Shown in pieces: positions 57,320 to 64,000 of a stretch of DNA of 64,000 nt. Origin of the DNA: Yamadazyma tenuis (Eukaryota; Ascomycota; Pichiomycetes; Serinales; Debaryomycetaceae). Below the pieces are notes generated by a model that saw nothing but the letters and a program-made list of their open reading frames with translations, searched no databases and had not been told where the DNA came from. How positions within the stretch are numbered: position 1 is the first letter of the stretch; every line of letters begins with the position of its first letter. Position numbers and translations under genes: made by a program. The DNA lies in the NCBI RefSeq assembly GCF_029203305.1, contig NC_089463.1:761001-825000 (forward strand), given 5' to 3'.

Positions 57320-58840
57320 ATGCCAGGTTTAGATTACCTTCTTTTCGAAGAAGCCGCCGGTTATGCCATCTTCAAGGTGACTATCCAACAGGATGAGGTT
57401 TCTTCCAGACTGAAAGAAGTGCAGGAGTCTGCCAGTGACTTGGCCAGATTCTCCAAGATGATCGAGTTGGTTTCATTTGCTCCGTTCAAGGGAGCTGCTC
57501 AGGCCTTAGAAAATGCCAATGATATTTCCGAGGGTTTGGTCAGTGACTACTTGAAGTCTGTTTTGGAGTTGAACATTCCAAAGGGCTCTTCCAAAAACAG
57601 AGTGGCTCTTGGTGTCAGTGACAGAAATTTGGGTCCCTCTGTTAAGGAACACTTCCCATACATTGACTGTTTTTCCAACGAAATTGTCCAGGACTTCTTG
57701 AGAGGTATCAGAACCCACGGAGTCAAGTTGTTGAAGGAATTACAAGAAGGAGATTTGGAAAGAGCACAATTAGGTTTGGGACATGCTTTCTCCAGAGCCA
57801 AGGTTAAGTTTTCCGTTCAAAAGAACGACAACCATATCATTCAAGCTATTGCATTGTTGGATCAGTTGGACAAAGACATAAATACCTTCAGTATGAGAGT
57901 TAAGGAATGGTACGGATGGCACTTTCCTGAGTTGGCCAAGATTACTCCAGACAACTTAACCTTTGCCAAATTAGCCTTATTTATCCAGAACAAATCTTCA
58001 TTGACTGATGAGTCTTTGCACGATGTTGCTGCTATTGTCAACGATGACTCTGCTTTGGCGGAAAAAATCATCAACAATGCCAGAATTTCCATGGGTCAAG
58101 ATATCAGTGAAATCGACATGATGAACGTGAGTAGTTTTGCCAAGAGAGTGGTTTCTATTACTGAGTACAGAGCCACTTTGTATAAATACTTGACTGAGAA
58201 GATGAACACCGTGGCACCAAACTTGTCTACTTTGATTGGTGAAGTTGTGGGTGCCAGGTTGATTTCCCACGCTGGTTCATTGACCAACTTGTCCAAACAA
58301 GCTGCTTCTACCGTGCAAATCTTGGGAGCTGAGAAGGCTTTATTTAGAGCTTTGAAAACCAAAGGTAACACTCCAAAGTACGGTTTAATCTACCACTCTT
58401 CGTTCATTGGTAAGGCTTCCACCAAGAATAAGGGTAGAATTTCCAGATACTTGGCTAACAAATGTTCTATTGCCTCGAGAATTGATAACTACTCTGATGA
58501 ACCTTCCAGTGCTTTTGGTACCATTTTGAAAAAACAAGTGGAAGAAAGATTAAACTTTTACAATACTGGAGCACCTCCAATGAAGAATGCTGATGCCGTC
58601 AAAGAAGCTTTGGCTTTGTCCGGGGACTTAGTTGACGACACCACCATGTACGATGCTGAGGACACTACTATAGTCGAAGGTGACGAAAAGAAGGACAAGA
58701 AATCAAAGAAGGAAAAGAAGGAAAAGAAGGAAAAGAAAGATAAGAAGGAAAAGAAGGAAAAGAAGGACAAAAAGGACAAGAAGCGTAAGGCTGATGACGA
58801 AGAATCTCCAAAGAAAAAGAAGAAAAAGTCTAAGGATTAG
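57320..58840 (+). CDS. NOP56: Box C/D snoRNP core protein Nop56 (Sik1)
   Basis: A 506-residue nucleolar protein that, with Nop58, bridges fibrillarin and the box C/D snoRNA. The N-terminal GLDYLLFEEAAGYAIFKV, the FAPFKGAAQALENANDISEG block and the NOSIC/Nop core (HNHIIQAIALLDQLDKDIN, GARLISHAGSLTNLSKQAAS) mark Nop56 rather than Nop58. The Lys/Glu/Asp tail (about 450-506, KKE/KKD repeats) is typical. ATG 57320 is used because the upstream frame begins with TTG. Codon 31 is CTG where homologs have Leu (SRLKEVQ), the one position I found that does not favour Ser. Confidence 0.96.
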   Translation: MPGLDYLLFEEAAGYAIFKVTIQQDEVSSRLKEVQESASDLARFSKMIELVSFAPFKGAAQALENANDISEGLVSDYLKSVLELNIPKGSSKNRVALGVSDRNLGPSVKEHFPYIDCFSNEIVQDFLRGIRTHGVKLLKELQEGDLERAQLGLGHAFSRAKVKFSVQKNDNHIIQAIALLDQLDKDINTFSMRVKEWYGWHFPELAKITPDNLTFAKLALFIQNKSSLTDESLHDVAAIVNDDSALAEKIINNARISMGQDISEIDMMNVSSFAKRVVSITEYRATLYKYLTEKMNTVAPNLSTLIGEVVGARLISHAGSLTNLSKQAASTVQILGAEKALFRALKTKGNTPKYGLIYHSSFIGKASTKNKGRISRYLANKCSIASRIDNYSDEPSSAFGTILKKQVEERLNFYNTGAPPMKNADAVKEALALSGDLVDDTTMYDAEDTTIVEGDEKKDKKSKKEKKEKKEKKDKKEKKEKKDKKDKKRKADDEESPKKKKKKSKD

Positions 58841-58974
58841 AGTATTTGTAACTGTAGAGTAAAGAAATTAGCATGTTTAATATAAGAATAAGTACTACCA
58901 CTTCAGGGTGTTTTCATGTGCCTTAATATGTTAGCTCTAACTAAACGAACAACTGAACAGCAGTTGACAGCCTA

Positions 58975-59631
58975 CTAAGTCTGCTTTTCTCCCACCAAGA
59001 AGTTCCACATAATCTTCCTACTTCTGGAAACTTCACTTGAAGTTTCATCTTTGGAAACCTTCTTGGTGTCAGGCTTGAAGTGATCAACAACCTCAACCAT
59101 CTTGTTGTTGAGAGGCTCAACAACTGAATCCAAAGGACTCAAAAGTTTGTTCTTCCCTTCACTGTTATAAACAGTTTTGTGGACCAAGTTTTCAACTTGT
59201 ATCGCCGCTTTCAACGTTGGTTGAGTAACGTGGGTGTCAACCAACATCTCAGTCGCTTTCTTGGTGGCCCAAGTGCATCCAACAGCACTCGCAGTCATTT
59301 GTGTAACAGGCAGACTCAAGTCTGTACACTGGACCGTTTTTAAGCTTGGAATGTACCGGTCCGCCTGGTTCAAGACTCCGTTGGCAATGGATTCGGTGAG
59401 CTGAGTAAGGAAGGCCAATCCTGGGAGCTCACTTAAACTGATGGTGTAAGGTACAACAGCCTTTGTGGTTATTTCCAAGTAAGGAACCGATCTCAACATT
59501 TCCTTCGTGCCAACAGCAAGGGGATACTGTTCCAAATGGGTGAAAAACTTGACCAATGGAACCTGTTTCGAGGTAGTGGTGCCGGTAGTAGTAGTAGGAA
59601 TATCGGTGGTGTTAATGACAGCAGTAGACAT
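58975..59631 (-). CDS. Perilipin-like lipid droplet protein candidate (Pln1/Pet10 type)
   Basis: A 218-residue protein with an N-terminal Thr-rich leader (about 1-22) and an amphipathic, aromatic-poor central region. Core phrases are LAVGTKEMLRSVPYLEITTK, ADRYIPSLKTV and LPVTQMTASAV. These resemble perilipin-type segments and the fungal Pln1/Pet10 class, which coat lipid droplets and aid their formation. There is no signal peptide or clear transmembrane helix. A TATAAATA box (59691-59698, minus strand) lies about 60 bp upstream of the ATG. A TCGTATA word (59968-59974) lies further upstream. The assignment is by pattern only. Confidence 0.5.
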   Translation of the reverse strand: MSTAVINTTDIPTTTTGTTTSKQVPLVKFFTHLEQYPLAVGTKEMLRSVPYLEITTKAVVPYTISLSELPGLAFLTQLTESIANGVLNQADRYIPSLKTVQCTDLSLPVTQMTASAVGCTWATKKATEMLVDTHVTQPTLKAAIQVENLVHKTVYNSEGKNKLLSPLDSVVEPLNNKMVEVVDHFKPDTKKVSKDETSSEVSRSRKIMWNFLVGEKQT

Positions 59632-60005
59632 ATTTAGTAGAAAGAAGTTGAATTAGTTTCTGTAAAAAAATGATGGCTGCAAAAAAGGCGTATTTATAGT
59701 CGGTCCACAAACACAAACATAAACAGGAGGAGAAACCTATACGTTGAGAACGTTCTGAGGTATATATTATTAGACAATAATGTGAAGAGTCCTTACAGTG
59801 AGGCTAAAGTAGAGATATTGATCCTTCCTATTTTTCCTCCCAGCCAAACTTTGTGAAATTTGCAAATCCTCTATTACTTATCACGAATTTATCACATCTT
59901 TATCGCCAACTCCCAATGCACTAGCTCACAAACCCCACTGTTCAATTCGTCGAAATATATTATCCTATCGTATACATCTTTAAACTAAATATACATGCCA
60001 TGAAT
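59632..60005. promoter_or_regulatory. Upstream region of the perilipin-like gene
   Basis: 374 bp. It holds TATAAATA (59691-59698, minus strand), a 10-bp palindrome AGAACGTTCT (59747-59756) that contains one heat-shock unit pair GAACGTTC, and a sterol-element-like TCGTATA (59968-59974). NHP2's 3' end must also be inside. Confidence 0.4.
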
Positions 60006-60473
60006 CTAACTTAATGAACTGATTTCCTTGACTATTTCGTCAAAGTTTTCCTTGTATTCACTCACTTTATCAGCATTCTTCTTGGTCTTGCCACCTCCTG
60101 GAACAATCATCACACAAGAGGTTGGTCTTTTGGTAGAACCAGCAGAACCCAAGTCTTCCTTGGAAGGTATAAATACATATGGAACACTGGTGTCTTCACA
60201 CAAAACCGGAATATGGGAAATCACATCGGGAGGAGAAATGTCTCCAGCGAGAATAACTAAGCCTTTCTCACCTTTTCTTAATGCTTTGACAACTTCTTTC
60301 ACTCCTCTCTTGACATGTTTAGCCTTAGATGCTTTCTTGACAGTCTTCAACACTTTTTTGTTGATCTTCTTAGGAGCTAATGGCTTGGCAAATGGCAACA
60401 CAGCAGGCATTCTCTTGTCGTAGTTGTCTTCCGCTTCTTCAGCGTCGACCTTAACTTTATCCTTCTTTCCCAT
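60006..60473 (-). CDS. NHP2: H/ACA snoRNP protein Nhp2
   Basis: A 155-residue L7Ae/L30e-fold protein of H/ACA snoRNPs, which guide pseudouridylation, and of the telomerase-related H/ACA core in other lineages. It shows the characteristic RMPAVLPFAKPLAPKKINKK, LRKGEKGLVILAGDISPPDV and HIPVLCEDTSVPYVFIP blocks. ATG 60473 (MGKKDKVK) is used; the frame above it starts with TTG. Together with NOP56, NHP2 is a second snoRNP gene within 3.5 kb. Confidence 0.95.
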   Translation of the reverse strand: MGKKDKVKVDAEEAEDNYDKRMPAVLPFAKPLAPKKINKKVLKTVKKASKAKHVKRGVKEVVKALRKGEKGLVILAGDISPPDVISHIPVLCEDTSVPYVFIPSKEDLGSAGSTKRPTSCVMIVPGGGKTKKNADKVSEYKENFDEIVKEISSLS

Positions 60474-60591
60474 CTTTTGCACTATTGTATGGATAAAAAA
60501 AAATTTCAATTTCTCGATGCTCTGTGCGAGAAATAGCTCCGCGCACGATACGAAGTGAGATATCCTACACTAGAACAATAATACTACTTTT

Positions 60592-61449
60592 ATGCTGTAC
60601 AGAGGCAATGGGCGTAAGCGTGTACGCCAGCATGATACTCGGAATGAGAGGAGCTCAAGGGTCAATGATATTGTGCTAACAATGGAGGAGGACAAGGACA
60701 TAGGAAAAGAGGGATCTAATTTTGAAGAGCCTAAAGTGCTAGAGAGCGAGCTGGTGATAAATCATATAAAAGGACTCGGAAAAGACTTCAAGAGCAAAAC
60801 AAATGCTGATGTTTACTTGAAGCTCGAGATAGGTGTTCCTGAAGCTCGGTATTTCGAACAAAATATCGAAACCATCCACAATACCTTAAAGAATAACTTT
60901 CATATCACCGACTTTACAATCTCAGATCCAGTCAAAGGGGCCATTGAGAGATATATAACAATAAATGGTAAAGTGGAAGCAGCTTTAAAAGCAGGTCTTT
61001 ATGTGGCGTACGTGGTACGAGCAGTCTTGAACAACATCCTTCATGAAGTACTTACTTTGAAGTCTCCAAATTATAAACTTGTGATGATATTAACTGACGA
61101 AATGACAGAAGACAGAGTAAGGCAAATTGAACAAAGAGCAAAGTTCACATCTATACGATACTACGACTTGGTGAAGCCTTCGTTCTATCAAAGTTCAGGA
61201 AGCATACTGAAGCTTGCAGTAATGGGCCATTTCAAAAGCATTTATGACACACTCTCTTATGTCCTTGAGACATCTGAACACAAATACTTGGATGATAGGT
61301 TGATATTCCAGTACCCGGTGGTTCAGGCGGATGAGTCCAGTTTATTCCAACAACAGGACTTCAATGTGAATAAGCTCGATGAAAACATTAAGAAAACATT
61401 GGAATTCATCTACAATAAAGAGTTCCTTCAACAAAATGAGATTATATAA
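60592..61449 (+). CDS. KH-like domain protein, degenerate
   Basis: A 285-residue protein. A basic N-terminus (about 1-20) precedes a segment (about 70-140) with DVYLKLEIGVPEARYFEQNI and FTISDPVKGAIERYITINGK. This resembles a KH1-type fold of Hek2/Pbp2 relatives (the ISD-VKG-ERY pattern), but the GXXG RNA-grip loop is missing. A second, less clear repeat follows. It may be a diverged Hek2/Mer1-like RNA-binding protein that lost canonical binding, or only a structural KH. ATG 60592 is used; ATG 60682 (MEEDKD) is an alternative. It is divergent from NHP2 across 118 bp. Confidence 0.4.
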   Translation: MLYRGNGRKRVRQHDTRNERSSRVNDIVLTMEEDKDIGKEGSNFEEPKVLESELVINHIKGLGKDFKSKTNADVYLKLEIGVPEARYFEQNIETIHNTLKNNFHITDFTISDPVKGAIERYITINGKVEAALKAGLYVAYVVRAVLNNILHEVLTLKSPNYKLVMILTDEMTEDRVRQIEQRAKFTSIRYYDLVKPSFYQSSGSILKLAVMGHFKSIYDTLSYVLETSEHKYLDDRLIFQYPVVQADESSLFQQQDFNVNKLDENIKKTLEFIYNKEFLQQNEII

Positions 61450-61477
61450 AAAGCTATTTTATATGATAATGTACTAT

Positions 61478-64000
61478 TCAAACATGGGTGATTTCCACCT
61501 TCTTGCGCTTACGAGAGATCGTGGCTACCTTGTCTCCTAATGACAAGGCCAAACCTTGACCCTTGGATCTTATTCTCACGTGACCGATGATTTGACCTTG
61601 TGATTGTTCAATACACAAATTTGCCAATGCATCCTCTCCGAAAGAAGACTTCGAATACAAGTTGGCAGACAAGAACTGGCATTCTTCGCCAACAGCCGCA
61701 CCAGGAGTCAAACAATTCATGTTAGTTCCTCTCATCAATTCTTCCAAGTACTCTTTCAAAGAACCCATTTCAGATTTAATGGTGATTTTGTTTTCCCATT
61801 CAAATTCATTCCACATCTTACGGAAGGCACTTTCAGTACAGGTGGCTGGTTTGATGTAATCCAAAATATCAATGTGAACGTCATTGAATATAACAATTGT
61901 GGATTCGTCCGAGTGGACACCATCATATACAATGTTACCAAAAATCACACCTGTATCAGCAGAAGTGACTTTAATGGTGCATTGAACCTTGTAGAATCCA
62001 TGTGGGGCAATATCTGCAGTAGCAGGCTTGTCAACAACTTTCAAGTCCCCAAGAGTAGCAAATTCGACTGATACGTTTCTTAAAGTGGTTGTTGTTTGGT
62101 TGACCAACAAGACATCTAATACCACGTCATATTGGTGGACAGTAAGGAATGCTTCAGCATATACTGGGTCACTGAAACCAGTTAATTGAATGATCTTACT
62201 CAATTTAGAAGAAACTAAGTCCTTTTTGATGTCGCTCGTTGAAAGGCCATTGACTTCGTCATCCAAGTTTTTGGTAGCAATACCTCCGTTTTTATCAAAT
62301 TGTCTGAACAAAATAGCTTCATCGACTTGTTCAGCGTTGGCATGTAAATCCTTAGCAACTTCTTCCGCCTTCTTCAACTCGGACTCTCTGACTTGTGATT
62401 TGAATGCATCCTTGGTATCATCCAAAAATCCTCTTTGAATAACTTCAGCATCCTTTTCATCATTCAAATATTTGATGTAAGAAAAGATTCTGTCAGCCGA
62501 ATCTTCATCAATCTTTTTAGCCACATACTTAGATTCACCAACTCTTAAAATGGACACCATCGTCAACAAGGCTTCCGCCTTCAAACCGTTCAACAACTTC
62601 TGTGCCACATCCAATCTTTGTAATCTCAAGATCAACTTGACTAAGGTGGAACACAAAACTGCAGCTAAATAGAAGTCACCACTCAATATGAGCTTTCGAA
62701 TAGCTGGTTTATCTTCAGATTCCTCAGGAGATGTGCTTTCTGCAGTGAAGGCATTTTCAGTGGCATAAGTACCATCGGGCAATACAACAGGTCCTTTCTT
62801 GTGAGTTTTAGTATCGTCAGAATCTGCTTCTGCTTCAGTCGATTTCGGTTCAACGGCTCTCTTTTCACTGGCCAAGATTGGAACTTCTCCAACTCCATTT
62901 CTGATATACTTCCAGGCATCTTGGATCAAACTCTCCTCCAAGCAATATTCACCAATGATCCACAAAGCTCCCCGAAGGACCTTTCCACTCTTCGAATCAG
63001 GTAAAGTGGCAATCAATCCTTTAATAATGTTTGGTCTTAAATCTGGGAACTTTTCCACAACCTCTTTGACAAAAGTAATTACTTCATAAGCAGCAGAAGT
63101 GTTCAATTCCTTCATTGATTCTAACAACAAGTCAACCACATTGGCTGCAACTTCAACAAACTTGATGGCCAACTGGTGGATGGCATTGATTAAAGTTTGT
63201 CTGTATTCTGAGGACTTATCTTCGTCGGAAGTACTGGTTGCTTGTAATTCTTTCTTCAACAACTTGACAACATCTTCGACATTTCTGCTGGTGACGAATT
63301 GCAAAGTAACAGCCAAGGCCTTCTTACGAACATCAAGGTCTTGCGAAGACAACACTCTTAAGACTTCCAAAGACAATTCTTGTAAAACACCGGGATGCTG
63401 TTTGTTCAATTCATTGATTCTTTCCAAAGTGATTATCTTGACATTATTGTCAGTTTCCTTGTTAGCCAATTCAACAAACTTACTTCCCGCTAATAAAATA
63501 GATTGGGAATTGTTAGATAAAACAGTCAAAGTGGTAGCAGCTTCATATACAACAATATTGCTTGAACTTTCAATCAATTCAGAGATCAAAGTGGTGTATT
63601 GAGGTCTTAAGTTAGTATTTTTGACCGAGTCCTTTCTGATAAATTCAATGAAAGCTAATTGTAATAACGGATCTAAGGTGTCAATGATTTGAATATTATC
63701 CTGAATGTATTGTAAAGCCGCTTCACGGTTCAAGTCTCCAAGACAAACAAAAGCATTTCTCTTACAAACAGAATCAGTTTCGTTGTACAAGAATCCATAG
63801 ATTTCATCGGCTACATCTGGAACTAAATGTTCCGACACTTTGTAAATAGAATGCAATGCAAAAACAGCATTCTTTCTGACGTAGGCATGTCTGTGTGTAA
63901 GACATTGCCTGACATTTGGAACCAAGGTTTCCAACAACTCTGCTTCCTTCAACTTGCCCAAGAATCTGAGAGTATTACCTCTAATGAATTCGTTTGGATG
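61478..64000 (-). CDS. SEC26: Coatomer beta subunit Sec26 (5' end beyond the window)
   Basis: The visible 840 residues are the central and C-terminal parts of beta-COP, the COPI coat scaffold. The N-terminal adaptin-like solenoid is cut at the right edge; sequence begins at HPNEFIRGNTLRFLGKLKE. Recognisable parts are CLTHRHAYVRKNAVFALHSI, CKRNAFVCLGDLNREAAL, and the C-terminal appendage with EEWENKITI-like EFEWENKITIKSEM and ANLYSKSSFGEDALANLCIE. The frame does not start inside the window; a TTG at 63961 is not the start. Confidence 0.96.
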   Translation of the reverse strand, partial: HPNEFIRGNTLRFLGKLKEAELLETLVPNVRQCLTHRHAYVRKNAVFALHSIYKVSEHLVPDVADEIYGFLYNETDSVCKRNAFVCLGDLNREAALQYIQDNIQIIDTLDPLLQLAFIEFIRKDSVKNTNLRPQYTTLISELIESSSNIVVYEAATTLTVLSNNSQSILLAGSKFVELANKETDNNVKIITLERINELNKQHPGVLQELSLEVLRVLSSQDLDVRKKALAVTLQFVTSRNVEDVVKLLKKELQATSTSDEDKSSEYRQTLINAIHQLAIKFVEVAANVVDLLLESMKELNTSAAYEVITFVKEVVEKFPDLRPNIIKGLIATLPDSKSGKVLRGALWIIGEYCLEESLIQDAWKYIRNGVGEVPILASEKRAVEPKSTEAEADSDDTKTHKKGPVVLPDGTYATENAFTAESTSPEESEDKPAIRKLILSGDFYLAAVLCSTLVKLILRLQRLDVAQKLLNGLKAEALLTMVSILRVGESKYVAKKIDEDSADRIFSYIKYLNDEKDAEVIQRGFLDDTKDAFKSQVRESELKKAEEVAKDLHANAEQVDEAILFRQFDKNGGIATKNLDDEVNGLSTSDIKKDLVSSKLSKIIQLTGFSDPVYAEAFLTVHQYDVVLDVLLVNQTTTTLRNVSVEFATLGDLKVVDKPATADIAPHGFYKVQCTIKVTSADTGVIFGNIVYDGVHSDESTIVIFNDVHIDILDYIKPATCTESAFRKMWNEFEWENKITIKSEMGSLKEYLEELMRGTNMNCLTPGAAVGEECQFLSANLYSKSSFGEDALANLCIEQSQGQIIGHVRIRSKGQGLALSLGDKVATISRKRKKVEITHV

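Overview
The window is a stretch of nuclear chromosome from a budding yeast of the CTG-Ser clade (Debaryomycetaceae/Metschnikowiaceae type; a Yamadazyma/Debaryomyces-like genome fits, but the species cannot be fixed from sequence alone). Three things support this. Genes are dense and almost intronless; only UBC4 shows an intron. A nuclear gene for the 75-kDa subunit of respiratory complex I is present, and Saccharomycetaceae lack it. In-frame CTG codons fall where homologs carry Ser or Thr, in the chitinase and in proteasome beta-2. Conceptual proteins quoted here should therefore be read with CTG as serine (translation table 12).

Layout. 1-3.2 kb: the 3' end of a probable MCM3, TGS1 cap hypermethylase and a Gcr1/Hot1-type DNA-binding protein. 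3.2-9 kb: SSC1 (mitochondrial Hsp70, with a heat-shock element), an Aim44/Gps1-like bud-neck protein and PEP4. 9-20.4 kb: an Eht1/Mgl2-type hydrolase, a small orphan ORF, a drug/metabolite-type transporter, AHA1, PUP1, TRS120, COA6 and a type-II-like L-asparaginase. 20.4-28.6 kb: long-chain acyl-CoA synthetase, INO1 and a secreted GH18 chitinase, separated by the two largest and most structured intergenic regions in the window. 28.6-38.8 kb: RRG7, a probable EMC10, NDUFS1/NUAM, a Zn2Cys6 regulator, CUS1, a small ORF and YOS9. 39-44.9 kb: MSS51, a probable USA1, a small GPI-type wall protein and an alkyltransferase-like (ATL) DNA-damage sensor. 44.9-54.1 kb: a 1501-residue ankyrin/RCC1/double-BTB protein, SPT7 and spliced UBC4. 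54.9-64 kb: a second Zn2Cys6 regulator, NOP56, a perilipin-like protein, NHP2, a degenerate KH-like protein and SEC26 running off the right edge.

The genes are ordinary eukaryotic single-gene units rather than a pathway cluster. Many act in proteostasis (SSC1, PEP4, AHA1, PUP1, UBC4, YOS9, USA1), in lipid or inositol metabolism (acyl-CoA synthetase, INO1, perilipin-like, Eht1/Mgl2-like) and in mitochondrial biogenesis (COA6, MSS51, RRG7, NUAM). I read this as chance composition, not an operon-like system.

The least explained sequence is intergenic. It includes a 30-bp perfect inverted repeat with dispersed half-sites and stress-element-like motifs upstream of the acyl-CoA synthetase, a 16-mer shared by the PEP4 and INO1 promoters, a 16-bp palindrome in the INO1 promoter, a 47-bp minisatellite between INO1 and the chitinase, and a decayed 112-bp duplication at 44.1 kb. 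I saw no transposons, convincing tRNA genes, rRNA, or signs of bacterial transfer. Start codons were placed on ATG; where the open frame continues upstream only through TTG or GTG, the start was moved to the first ATG supported by family alignment.
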